DNA of 64,000 nucleotides. It comes from Arthrobacter sp. DNA4. GTDB lineage: Bacteria; Actinomycetota; Actinomycetes; Actinomycetales; Micrococcaceae. The position numbers and the translations under genes were made by a program. Position 1 is the first letter of the stretch. Each line of letters opens with the position of its first letter. The notes under the pieces are model-generated. The model searched no databases and was not told the origin of the DNA. It was given only the letters and a program-made list of their open reading frames with translations. Shown here piece by piece: positions 1-7,570 of the stretch. The DNA lies in assembly GCF_024362385.1 (NCBI RefSeq), contig NZ_CP101466.1:434001-498000 (forward strand), given 5' to 3'.

Positions 1-340
1 ACGCGGAGGCCGAGCTGATGAAGACGTATTGACCTGTCCGCTCCCGGAACAACTCCATGCTGGTTTGGGCCTGGTCCGGAGTGTAGGAGATGAAGTCCGC
101 CACGGCGTCGAACTCCCTCCCGCCCAGCACCTCCCTGACGGAGGCCGCATCGCGGACGTCTGCGTGCAGCACTTCGGTGCCGTCGGGGACAGGCCTGCCG
201 GACTGCCCCCGGTTCAGGATGGTCAGCCGGTGGCCCAGCGCGGCGGCGCGTTCTGCCGCCGCCGCGCTGATGACCCCGGTGCCGCCGATGAAAAGGATGC
301 TCCTGGGCGCCGCCGTATCCGCGGCGATTGTGCCTACCAC
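1..340 (-). CDS. NAD-dependent epimerase/dehydratase family protein (N-terminal part, cut by window edge)
   Basis: Only about the first 113 residues are in the window; the rest lies beyond base 1. They show a Rossmann fold start with the nucleotide-binding loop FIGGTGVIS near residue 18, an LNRG segment at the end of the second strand, and a later FISSASA strand. This is the pattern of the extended SDR (epimerase/dehydratase) family; the substrate cannot be told. The GTG start at 338-340 overlaps the stop of the upstream aldo/keto reductase by 7 bases, so the two are probably translationally coupled and form the end of a three-gene reductase operon. Confidence 0.75.
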   Translation of the reverse strand, partial: MVGTIAADTAAPRSILFIGGTGVISAAAAERAAALGHRLTILNRGQSGRPVPDGTEVLHADVRDAASVREVLGGREFDAVADFISYTPDQAQTSMELFRERTGQYVFISSASA

Positions 341-1305
341 GCGTAGTCTTCCGGCGCCGTGCGGTGTCCCGGGAAGATATCGTCAAGCCGCTTGAGTGCG
401 TCGGCATCGAGGGAGACATCCAGCGCGCGGATTGCGGCATCCAGCTGTTCCTGGGTCCTGGGGCCCACGATCGGCGCGGTCACGGCAGGCTGATGGAGGA
501 GCCATGCGAGGGCCACGTCGCCGGGTTCGTGGCCCAGTTCGTCCGCGAAATCCTCGTACTGGCGGATCTGGTCCTCGTGCTTCTTCAGCGTTTCCGCGGC
601 CCGTCCCTCCGTGCGGCGGACTCCCTGGCGTTCCTTCTTCAGCACGCCGCCCAGCAGCCCGCCCTGCAGCGGCGACCAGGGAATGAGGCCCAGCCCGTAC
701 TGCTGTGCCGCCGGGATGACTTCCAGTTCCACCTGGCGCATGAACAGGTTGTAGATGGACTGCTCGCTGACCAGGCCCGTGTAGTTCCGGCGGCGTGCCG
801 CTTCCTGCGCCTGGGCGATGTGCCAGCCGGCGAAGTTGCTGCTGCCCGAGTACAGGATCTTGCCCTGCTGTACGGCCACTTCGATGGCCTGCCAGATCTC
901 GTCCCACGGAGTGTCCCGGTCGACGTGGTGGAACTGGTACACATCGATGTAGTCCGTCTGCAGTCGCTTGAGGCTGGCATCCAGCGCGCGGCGGATGTTC
1001 AGTGCGGAGAGCTTGGACTCGTTGGGCCGGTCCGTCATGGTGCCGTAAAGCTTGGTGGCCAGGACGGTGTGCTCCCGGCGCTCGCCGCCCTTTGCAAACC
1101 AGCGCCCGATGATCTCCTCGGTCCAGCCGCGGTGGTCGGCGCCCCCGTACACGTTGGCGGTGTCGAAGAAGTTGATGCCGGCTTCGTGGGCCGAGTCCAT
1201 GATGCTGTGGGCATCCGCCTCCTCCGTCTGCGGCCCAAAGTTCATGGTGCCCAGGCAGAGGCGGGAGACTTTCAGGCCGGAGCGGCCCAGATGGGTGTAC
1301 TGCAT
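334..1305 (-). CDS. Aldo/keto reductase
   Basis: A 323-residue NADPH-dependent aldo/keto reductase of the (beta/alpha)8 barrel family, which reduces aldehydes or ketones to alcohols in the cytoplasm. The catalytic tetrad is visible: Asp48 and Tyr53 in FDTANVYGG, Lys85 in LATKLYG and a His near residue 126 in YQFHH. The start at 1305 is chosen because it follows an AAAGGA ribosome binding site at good spacing; an upstream in-frame start at 1320 lacks one. It lies between a second aldo/keto reductase and an epimerase-family gene on the same strand. The natural substrate is unknown. Confidence 0.92.
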   Translation of the reverse strand: MQYTHLGRSGLKVSRLCLGTMNFGPQTEEADAHSIMDSAHEAGINFFDTANVYGGADHRGWTEEIIGRWFAKGGERREHTVLATKLYGTMTDRPNESKLSALNIRRALDASLKRLQTDYIDVYQFHHVDRDTPWDEIWQAIEVAVQQGKILYSGSSNFAGWHIAQAQEAARRRNYTGLVSEQSIYNLFMRQVELEVIPAAQQYGLGLIPWSPLQGGLLGGVLKKERQGVRRTEGRAAETLKKHEDQIRQYEDFADELGHEPGDVALAWLLHQPAVTAPIVGPRTQEQLDAAIRALDVSLDADALKRLDDIFPGHRTAPEDYAW

Positions 1306-1359
1306 GGAAGATCCTTTCAACGGGTAGGCATGCCAACCGGTGGGTGGGCCGGTTGGAAC

Positions 1360-2181
1360 CTACATCTGGGTGAAGGAGGCGACGGCGGGATCGGAGCCAA
1401 TGCGCGCACCGGACTCCAGTGCGGTGATGGCGGACAGTTCGTCTTCGGACAGCTTCAGGGACGAAGCGGCGAAGTTTTCCCGGATGCGGCCAGGGTTCGC
1501 GGATTTGGGAATGACGATGTTGCCGTTGGCGAGGTGCCAGGCGAGCACCACCTGGGCGGTGCTGGCGTCGTGGGCGTTGGCGATTGCGGTGACTGCGTTC
1601 CCGTTGAGGTCACCGCCCTGCCCCAGCGGGCTGTACGCCTCCACGGCGATTCCCAGGCTCCGGCACTTGGCGGCAAGGTCCGCCTGCTGGTAGCTGGGGT
1701 GAAGCTCGATCTGGTTGACGGCGGGCACTGTTTCCGCGGATTCCAGCAGGGTGTCCAGATGGTCGGAGAGGAAGTTGGAGACGCCGATGGCGCGGATCTC
1801 CTTGTTTTCGTACAGCCGCTCCAATTCCTTCCATGCCTGGACGAAGAGGCCCTGCGAAGGAACCGGCCAGTGGATGAGGTAGAGGTCGATGAAGTCCAGG
1901 CCCAGGGCCTTGCGGCTGTTCTGGAACGCTTCCTGGGCCCGGCCCTGCTCGCCGTTGCGGAGCTTGGTGGTCACGAAAATTTCCTCGCGGGGGATCCCGG
2001 TAGCTGCGAGCGCTGCCCCTACCCCTGCCTCGTTGCGGTACGCGGCAGCGGTGTCGATGTGGCGGTAGCCCGCTTCCAGCGCATCCTCCACGGTCCGCTG
2101 GGTATCCTCCGGCGGGACCTGGAAAACGCCGAAGCCAAGCTGCGGAATGATGACGCCGTTGTTGAGTGTCAGCTCTGACAT
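1360..2181 (-). CDS. Aldo/keto reductase (2,5-diketo-D-gluconate reductase type)
   Basis: A 273-residue aldo/keto reductase closer to the 2,5-diketogluconate reductase branch (AKR5-like) than its neighbour. Catalytic residues are Asp43 and Tyr48 in HIDTAAAYRNE, Lys73 in TTKLRNG and His104 in YLIHWPVP. The start at 2181 has an AAGGAG site about 10 bases upstream; the reading frame is open further upstream but with no binding site. It is probably the first gene of the leftward reductase operon and is divergent from the MmyB-type regulator at 2392, so it is the likeliest target of that regulator. The substrate is not known. Confidence 0.92.
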   Translation of the reverse strand: MSELTLNNGVIIPQLGFGVFQVPPEDTQRTVEDALEAGYRHIDTAAAYRNEAGVGAALAATGIPREEIFVTTKLRNGEQGRAQEAFQNSRKALGLDFIDLYLIHWPVPSQGLFVQAWKELERLYENKEIRAIGVSNFLSDHLDTLLESAETVPAVNQIELHPSYQQADLAAKCRSLGIAVEAYSPLGQGGDLNGNAVTAIANAHDASTAQVVLAWHLANGNIVIPKSANPGRIRENFAASSLKLSEDELSAITALESGARIGSDPAVASFTQM

Positions 2182-2337
2182 GGATGTACTCCTTGGACGT
2201 ATGGTGCTGAGGAATGAATGATGCCGGCTGCTCGACGAGTGGGGAACCAAAGTGAGAAATCGGTTTCCACCGGCTCACTCCTGAGCCTATGCACTTTCCG
2301 CCATCAAGTCAGCAGCCAAGGCTGATCCTGTTTTTCC

Positions 2338-2354
2338 TAGGACCGCCAGTCCTA
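2338..2354. promoter_or_regulatory. Inverted repeat, candidate operator of the MmyB-type regulator
   Basis: A perfect TAGGAC-N5-GTCCTA inverted repeat lies in the 210-base divergent region between the aldo/keto reductase start (2181) and the regulator start (2392). Its place and symmetry fit an operator that controls both directions. The link to this regulator is inference. Confidence 0.55.
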
Positions 2355-2391
2355 CCTTCGTTGTAGAGCCGGTCACGTCAACGCAGGCACA

Positions 2392-3300
2392 ATGGTCTGC
2401 ATGGGTCAAAGCGCCGAGTTCGGAAAATTCCTCAAAGCCATGCGGTCCCGGTTGAGCCCGGAGGTCGCCGGGACGGGGCCGAGTACGGGTGCCCGCAGGG
2501 TTCCGGGCCTTCGCCGGGAGGAAGTGGCGCGCCTGGCCGGGGTCAGCACCGATTACTACGTGCGGCTGGAGCAGGGCCGCAATATCCACCCGTCACGCAC
2601 GGTCCTGGACGCCGTTGCCAGGGCCCTGCGGCTGGACAGCAGCGAGCACGCGCACATGCTGGACCTGCTCGAGAACTGCGCGGGTGCTCCCCGCGAACCG
2701 GGTGCCAATGCAGCCCAGGGCGTCCGGCCGGCGCTGCGCCAGCTCCTGGACGCGGTGGGGGAGGTGCCCGCGCTGGTGCTGGGCAGGCGCAACGACGTGC
2801 TGGCGGGCAACAGGATGGCGTTCCTCTTGTTCGCCGATTTCCCCGCGCTGCCGCCCGCGGAGCGGAACCTGACACGCTGGACCATCCTTGACCCGGCTGC
2901 GCGGGAACTCTTCAGGGACTGGAAAACCGTGGCGGCGGAAGCCGCAGGCTCCCTCCGCCTGGACGTGGGCCGGCACCCCAACGACCCCCAGGCGAACCAC
3001 CTGGTGGGGGAGCTGGCGGTCCACAGCGAACACTTCCGCCAGTGGTGGGCGGGGCACCGGGTTGCCACCCGCGCTGCAGGCACCGTCCGGCTGCACCATC
3101 CCGCCGTGGGGGACCTGGAACTGAACTTCGAAAACCTGGTCCTGCCGGAGGACCCCGACCAGACGCTCCGCGTGTACTCCGCCCGGCCCGGATCGCCGTC
3201 GTCGGACGCCCTGGCGCTGCTGGGAAGCCTCGGGGCAGCCCCGGATGCAAGCCTGCCACGGGACCCTGCCGCGGTGGCCGAAAGCGGCGACGCGGGCTGA
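2392..3300 (+). CDS. XRE family regulator with MmyB-like ligand-binding domain
   Basis: A 302-residue transcription regulator. The N-terminal third has an XRE helix-turn-helix (REEVARLAGVSTDYYVRLEQG, about residues 43-63). The C-terminal two thirds match the MmyB-like ligand-binding region, with the AFLLFADF and the HxxxR-like HHPAVGDLELNFENL segments typical of the family. Members often sit next to oxidoreductases and control them in response to a small, possibly lipid-like ligand. An alternative start at 2401 is equally possible because neither has a strong ribosome binding site. It is divergent from two aldo/keto reductase genes and a 17-base inverted repeat lies just upstream. Confidence 0.9.
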   Translation: MVCMGQSAEFGKFLKAMRSRLSPEVAGTGPSTGARRVPGLRREEVARLAGVSTDYYVRLEQGRNIHPSRTVLDAVARALRLDSSEHAHMLDLLENCAGAPREPGANAAQGVRPALRQLLDAVGEVPALVLGRRNDVLAGNRMAFLLFADFPALPPAERNLTRWTILDPAARELFRDWKTVAAEAAGSLRLDVGRHPNDPQANHLVGELAVHSEHFRQWWAGHRVATRAAGTVRLHHPAVGDLELNFENLVLPEDPDQTLRVYSARPGSPSSDALALLGSLGAAPDASLPRDPAAVAESGDAG

Positions 3301-3451
3301 CCGGCACGTAGATGGCCACGCCACTGTACATTCGTCCAGCGCCGTGGGGTGATTCTGGCCAGCCGCCCATTGGTGGCGGCCCGGCCCTTTCCTAGGGTGG
3401 GAGTACCAGCTTTCCCTGCCCAGTTCTTATCACCCCAGGATGGTCTCAACG

Positions 3452-3658
3452 ATGAAACGCATCGCCCTGCTGAAGGAGCGCCAGGCCTCTGCCGGCGCCG
3501 CCTCCACCGCCACCGGTTCCCACTGCCCGGCCTCCGGCCTCTGGAGCCCCGACATCGATCCCCACACTGTCCTGTCCTTCTTCGAGGGCCACGTGTTCCC
3601 GGCATTCGACGGCGTGCCCACTGTCTGGCGGCGCCGCAGCCCCGGCACGGCAAACTAG
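3452..3658 (+). CDS. Small protein with GSHCPASGLWSP motif
   Basis: A 68-residue protein. The middle holds TGSHCPASGLWSP, a one-Cys CPxSGxWxP motif that recalls the short YjzC-like class of proteins, followed by DPHTVLSFFEGHVFPAFDG and a basic tail. The start at 3452 is placed by an AGGA at 3437-3440; an in-frame start at 3440 is possible but would overlap it. It stands alone between the MmyB regulator and dodecin, with a strong terminator hairpin just after its stop. No function is assigned. Regular codon use and the conserved-looking motif suggest it is a real gene. Confidence 0.6.
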   Translation: MKRIALLKERQASAGAASTATGSHCPASGLWSPDIDPHTVLSFFEGHVFPAFDGVPTVWRRRSPGTAN

Positions 3659-3669
3659 GTCCTGCCTTA

Positions 3670-3731
3670 AACACAACTGGCCCGCAGCCAACATCGTCAG
3701 GAACGTGTTGGCTGCGGGTCAGCCGTGTTTG
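3670..3731. terminator. Bidirectional terminator hairpin
   Basis: A 13-bp perfect stem, CCCGCAGCCAACA (3682-3694) with TGTTGGCTGCGGG (3707-3719), is enclosed by a second AAACAC/GTGTTT pairing. It sits between two genes that converge, the small CPxSGxW protein and dodecin, so it can end both. Confidence 0.8.
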
Positions 3732-3734
3732 GCG

Positions 3735-3947
3735 TTAGTGCTCTTCCAGGCGGAAGCCAATCTTGATGGTGACCTGCCAATCTGCGACCTTTCCGTCCTC
3801 CAGGTGGCCGCGGACCTCCTTGACCTCAAACCAGTCGAGGTTCCGCAGGGTCTGGGATGCCTTGGCAATGCCGTTGCGGACGGCGTCGTCCACGCCCTCG
3901 GTGGAGGTGCCGACAATTTCAGAAATGCTGTACGTGTGGTTGGACAA
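3735..3947 (-). CDS. Dodecin family flavin-binding protein
   Basis: A 70-residue dodecin, a small protein that assembles into a hollow dodecamer and stores or buffers flavins (FMN or riboflavin) in the cytoplasm. The family signature is complete: the N-terminal strand YSISEIVGTSTEGVDDAV, the flavin-stacking Trp in LRNLDWFEVKEVRG and the final strand WQVTIKIGFRLE. Length is normal for the family. It is a single-gene unit, closed by the hairpin at 3670-3731. Confidence 0.93.
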   Translation of the reverse strand: MSNHTYSISEIVGTSTEGVDDAVRNGIAKASQTLRNLDWFEVKEVRGHLEDGKVADWQVTIKIGFRLEEH

Positions 3948-4060
3948 CTTCGCTCCTCGTGATCGTCGATGCTCCCGGTTGCGGGCCGTTCCTGAAGCCT
4001 AGTAGGACTGCGGGAGCGTTGAACAGGGGCCCGGGGCAATCAGGACCGTGGCACGGGAGG

Positions 4061-4765
4061 CTACTTGGAGTCCAGCACCAGCTGCTTCAAGTCATCGAGC
4101 GTCTGCTGCATGTGCGCGTCCATGGCCTGGCGTGACCGGTCAGGGTCACGGGATTCCAAGGCCTCGGCAATGTTCTGGTGATGGCCGATTGCGTGCTCCT
4201 GGATCGCAGGGACAGCGGAGGTCTCGGTCCTGCGCTTTTCCAGCACGCGATGCAGCGGCTCAAACAGGACCGACACGAACACATTCCCGGATGCGCGCAG
4301 GATGACGTCATGGAAGGCAAGGTCCGCTTCCACGAAAGCGGCAACATCGTTGATGCTGTGGGCGGCCTTCATCGCGGAAATGTAGTTGAAAAGGGAGGTG
4401 ATGTCTTCCTCGACAATCCGTCCTGCGGCAAGTTCACAGGCTCCCGTTTCGAGCATCCTGCGCAGCTCGATCAGCTGGATGGAGGCATCGGCGTCGTTCT
4501 TGCCCTCGGATGCGGCGCGAAGGACGGCTTCGAGGGAGGCCCAGCGGCTCAGGGGATTGACGAAGGTGCCCCGGCCGCGCTCCACGCTGAGGATGCGCTG
4601 GGCCTGCAGCGTCTTCATCGCCTCGCGGACCGTCATGCGGCTGACCTCGTGGCGGGCACTCAGTTCATGCTCGCCGGGAACCGTGGAGCCGGGCGGAAAC
4701 TCGCCTTCGATGATGCGGTCCAGCAGCTCATCGGCCACCACGCCCACCAGTGACTTCCTTGCCAT
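4061..4765 (-). CDS. GntR family (FadR subfamily) repressor
   Basis: A 234-residue FadR-type regulator. The winged helix at the N-terminus contains LSARHEVSRMTVREAMKTL, and the C-terminal all-helical FCD domain binds the effector. Such proteins usually repress catabolic genes until their substrate or an intermediate binds. It is divergent from the tetronate kinase operon, and the intergenic DNA holds two copies of TGTCAGACA, one within a 17-base perfect palindrome, so autoregulation and control of the operon are likely. The start at 4765 follows a GGGGGC stretch; a longer frame upstream would run into the operators. Confidence 0.9.
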   Translation of the reverse strand: MARKSLVGVVADELLDRIIEGEFPPGSTVPGEHELSARHEVSRMTVREAMKTLQAQRILSVERGRGTFVNPLSRWASLEAVLRAASEGKNDADASIQLIELRRMLETGACELAAGRIVEEDITSLFNYISAMKAAHSINDVAAFVEADLAFHDVILRASGNVFVSVLFEPLHRVLEKRRTETSAVPAIQEHAIGHHQNIAEALESRDPDRSRQAMDAHMQQTLDDLKQLVLDSK

Positions 4766-4806
4766 GTTGCCCCCGATCGCTCTTTCCGGCCGACGCCTGG
4801 CGGATA

Positions 4807-4815
4807 TGTCAGACA
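4807..4815. promoter_or_regulatory. FadR-type operator, proximal copy
   Basis: TGTCAGACA lies 42 bases before the repressor start. The same nine bases form the core of the palindrome at 4865-4881. The two centres are 62 bases apart, about six helical turns, which would allow cooperative binding or looping. Confidence 0.6.
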
Positions 4816-4864
4816 AGTGTACTTGCGTGTCCGTATGCCGTGTGCCACACTAATTTTCAGATGC

Positions 4865-4881
4865 AAGATGTCAGACATCTT
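4865..4881. promoter_or_regulatory. FadR-type operator, 17-base perfect palindrome
   Basis: AAGATGTC-A-GACATCTT is a perfect palindrome 58 bases before the tetronate kinase start. FadR subfamily regulators usually recognise short palindromes of the TNGTNNNACNA kind. Its position fits repression of the catabolic operon. Confidence 0.7.
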
Positions 4882-4938
4882 ACAGTTACCTTTACATCTG
4901 GATCCGCGAGCCCGGATCGCTACACAACGGAGTGCACT

Positions 4939-6435
4939 GTGACGTATGAAGCAGACGTTCTGGCCGCCTATCCGGCAGACCTTGAGATTCCCGCCGGGCT
5001 GGTTGCCGGCGCGCTGGCCGCTTCCAACGCAGCGGTTCCCCGCGTCCTGGTAGTGCTCGACGACGACCCCACCGGCACGCAGTCCGTGGCAGACCTGCCC
5101 GTGCTCACCCGTTGGGAAGTGGAAGACTTCACCTGGGCCTTCGGCCAGGGCAAGCCCGCCGTGTATGTCCTGACCAACACCCGCAGCCTTGACCCGGCGG
5201 AGGCGGCAGCCCGCAACGAGGAAGTGGTCCGCAACGCCCTGGCCGCAGCAGGGCAGCAGGACTCCGCTGGTTCCAGTCTTCGGCTGGGTTTCGTCAGCCG
5301 CAGCGATTCCACCCTCCGCGGCCACTTCCCCCTGGAGCCGGACGTCATTGCAGCCACCGTGGCCAAGGTCAGTGGAGAAAAGACCGACGGCGTTGTCCTG
5401 GTTCCGGCCTTCCCCGACGCCGGCAGGCTCACCATTGGCGGCGTCCACTACATGCGCGGCACCGGCGACGCCAAGGGCACCCTGGTCCCGGTCTCCGAAA
5501 CGGAGTTCGCCAAGGACGCGTCCTTCGGCTTCAGCACCTCCGTCATGGCGGACTACGTCGCGGAAAAATCGCAGGGCAGGTTCCCGGCAGATTCCGTGAT
5601 CGTCCTGGACCTGAACACCATCCGCGCCGGTGCCTCCGCCCAGGACCCGGCCATCTCCGCCAAAGCGATTGCCGACGCCATCGAACCGGCCACCGATTCC
5701 ACGCCCATCGTCGCGGACATCGTCACCGAGAACGACTTCCGCGCACTGGCCTTGGGCCTGGAAGAAGCCGAGCGCCGCGGCAAGAAGCTGCTGTACCGCG
5801 TTGGCCCGCCGTTCGTCCGGGGCCGCATCGGCCAGGACATCCGCGCCGCGCTGACCTCCGAGGAGGCTTACGCGGGCAACACGCCGTCGGAGGCCGGTGG
5901 CCTGATCGTGGTGGGCTCGCACGTCGGCGTCACCACGCGCCAGCTCAACGTCCTCACCGCGGAACACAGCTCCGCCCGGATCATCGAGATCGACGTCGAG
6001 AAACTCCTTGGTGCCGAGCCGGACGCCAAGGCGCACCTGGACCAGACCGTTGAGGCCGTCGTCGAAGCCCTCCACGCCGGCGACGTCATCGTGCACACCA
6101 GCCGGCTGCTCATCAAGACCGATGACCCCGCCGAAAGCCTGCGGATCGCACGGACCGTTTCCGCCGCCGTCGTGGACGTGGTCAACCGCACGCTGAAGAC
6201 CTTCCCGCCCCGGTTCGTCATCGCCAAGGGCGGCATCACGTCCTCGGACGTCGCAGCCCACGGCCTGGAAATCCGCCACGCCATTGTCCGCGGCCCGATG
6301 CTGCCCGGCATCGTCAGCCTCTGGGAACCGGTCGACGGCCCCGCCAAGGGCATCCCGTACATCGTGTTCGCCGGGAACGTGGGCGACGACGACTCCCTGG
6401 CCCAGGTCACCCGCAAGCTCAGCAGCACTTTCTAA
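4939..6435 (+). CDS. otnK: Four-carbon acid sugar kinase (DUF1537 family)
   Basis: A 498-residue two-domain kinase of the former DUF1537 family, which phosphorylates 3-oxo-tetronate (or D-threonate in the DtnK branch) with ATP. The N-terminal domain has VLVVLDDDPTGTQSVADLP, the hallmark near residue 35, and SRSDSTLRGHFP near residue 118. The C-terminal nucleotide-binding domain ends with FVIAKGGITSSDVA and VFAGNVGDDDSL. The GTG start at 4939 is preceded by AACGGAG; frames upstream would overlap the operator. It is the first gene of an operon with a threonate-type dehydrogenase, a GntP permease and an aldolase. The gene symbol is by family, since the exact tetronate is not proven. Confidence 0.9.
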   Translation: MTYEADVLAAYPADLEIPAGLVAGALAASNAAVPRVLVVLDDDPTGTQSVADLPVLTRWEVEDFTWAFGQGKPAVYVLTNTRSLDPAEAAARNEEVVRNALAAAGQQDSAGSSLRLGFVSRSDSTLRGHFPLEPDVIAATVAKVSGEKTDGVVLVPAFPDAGRLTIGGVHYMRGTGDAKGTLVPVSETEFAKDASFGFSTSVMADYVAEKSQGRFPADSVIVLDLNTIRAGASAQDPAISAKAIADAIEPATDSTPIVADIVTENDFRALALGLEEAERRGKKLLYRVGPPFVRGRIGQDIRAALTSEEAYAGNTPSEAGGLIVVGSHVGVTTRQLNVLTAEHSSARIIEIDVEKLLGAEPDAKAHLDQTVEAVVEALHAGDVIVHTSRLLIKTDDPAESLRIARTVSAAVVDVVNRTLKTFPPRFVIAKGGITSSDVAAHGLEIRHAIVRGPMLPGIVSLWEPVDGPAKGIPYIVFAGNVGDDDSLAQVTRKLSSTF

Positions 6436-6501
6436 TTCCCACCGGCTCCACGGGCCGGGCCCCCGCCGGCGAGGGCCGGGCAAATTTCAAGGAGAAACAC
6501 C

Positions 6502-7401
6502 ATGACCAGCAACTACACCGTCACCGTCCTGGGCCTCGGCGCCATGGGCCTGCCCATGGCCACCCGCCTGGCCTCGCAGTTGACCGTCCACGGCTTCGAC
6601 ATCGCCGAACCCCGCCTGGAACTTGCCCGGGAAGCCGGGATTGCCACCTTCAGCACGGCCCGCGAAGCCGCCAAGGGTGCCGACGCCGTCCTCCTGGCCG
6701 TCCGCAATGGTGAACAGCTCAACGACGTCCTCTTCGGGGAGAACGGTGTGGCCTCCGTCCTGGAACCGGGCGCCGTCGTCATCCTCGGCAGCACGGTGGG
6801 CACCGACGCCATCCCCGCCACGGTCGCCAAGCTGGCCGAATACGGCGTGGACCTGGTGGACGCTCCGCTGTCCGGCGGCCCCAAGCGCGCCGGCGAAGGC
6901 GACCTGCTGATCGTCGTCGGCGCATCCCCCGAAGCCCGCGAAAAGGCCGCCCCCGCCCTGGACCTGCTCGCCTCCACCCTCACCGTGGTGGGCGACAACC
7001 CCGGCGACGGCCAGGCCCTGAAGACCGTCAACCAGCTCCTGTGCGGCGTCCACATCGCCGCCGCCGCCGAGGCCCTGGCCCTGGCCGACGCCCTGGGGCT
7101 GGACCAGGCCAAGACACTTGCCGCCCTGGAAGCAGGCGCGGCCGGTTCCTTCATGCTCTCCAACCGCGGACCCCGCATCCTGGAGGCCTACAACGAGGAA
7201 GGTGCCGAAGTGCTGTCCCGCCTGGACATCTTCGTCAAGGACATGGGCATCGTGGGCAAGGCAACCCGCGCCGCCGGCCTGGCAGCCCCCGTTGCTGCCG
7301 CCGCCGAACAGCTCTACCTCCTGGGCCAGGCCCAGGGCCTCGCCGCCGCCGATGACTCCGCCGTCATCAAGGTGGTCGCGCCCGCCAAGCGCACCAAGTA
7401 A
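6502..7401 (+). CDS. ltnD: NAD(P)-dependent beta-hydroxyacid dehydrogenase, L-threonate dehydrogenase type
   Basis: A 299-residue 3-hydroxyisobutyrate dehydrogenase family enzyme. The Rossmann loop GLGAMGLPMA is at about residues 12-21, the substrate-binding DAPLSGGPKRAGEGDL at about 120 and the catalytic Lys in GDGQALKTVNQLL at about 173. In the known tetronate pathway LtnD oxidises L-threonate to 2-oxo-tetronate. Operon context with a DUF1537 kinase supports that role over hydroxyisobutyrate oxidation. A clear AAGGAG lies 10 bases before the ATG. The gene is intact, unlike the two that follow. Confidence 0.87.
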   Translation: MTSNYTVTVLGLGAMGLPMATRLASQLTVHGFDIAEPRLELAREAGIATFSTAREAAKGADAVLLAVRNGEQLNDVLFGENGVASVLEPGAVVILGSTVGTDAIPATVAKLAEYGVDLVDAPLSGGPKRAGEGDLLIVVGASPEAREKAAPALDLLASTLTVVGDNPGDGQALKTVNQLLCGVHIAAAAEALALADALGLDQAKTLAALEAGAAGSFMLSNRGPRILEAYNEEGAEVLSRLDIFVKDMGIVGKATRAAGLAAPVAAAAEQLYLLGQAQGLAAADDSAVIKVVAPAKRTK

Positions 7402-7433
7402 GCCACCCCTCCTGCCCTTGCGGCACAAGACGT

Positions 7434-7466
7434 ACGACGACGGCGGTCCCCCTCCGCCGTCGTCGT
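7434..7466 (+). terminator. Hairpin between dehydrogenase and permease genes
   Basis: A 13-bp perfect stem (ACGACGACGGCGG, 7434-7446, with its complement at 7454-7466) and a 7-base loop. There is no T run, so it may attenuate or protect the upstream message inside the operon and need not fully end transcription. Confidence 0.55.
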
Positions 7467-7570
7467 GCCTCCCAGCGTTGCTTAAGCGCAGTCCCGCAAC
7501 GTTTATCCCCACCCACCATTCCCTGATGCCGCCCTGCCCCGGACCGGCACGTCAAAGGAGACATCCCCCC

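Noticed and set aside
328..2178. A 616-residue frame opposite to the two aldo/keto reductases
   Set aside because: It mirrors the codons of real genes on the other strand, has no family sequence and no ribosome binding site.
4660..6483. A 607-residue frame opposite the tetronate kinase
   Set aside because: Antisense shadow with no domain, running over the operator region.
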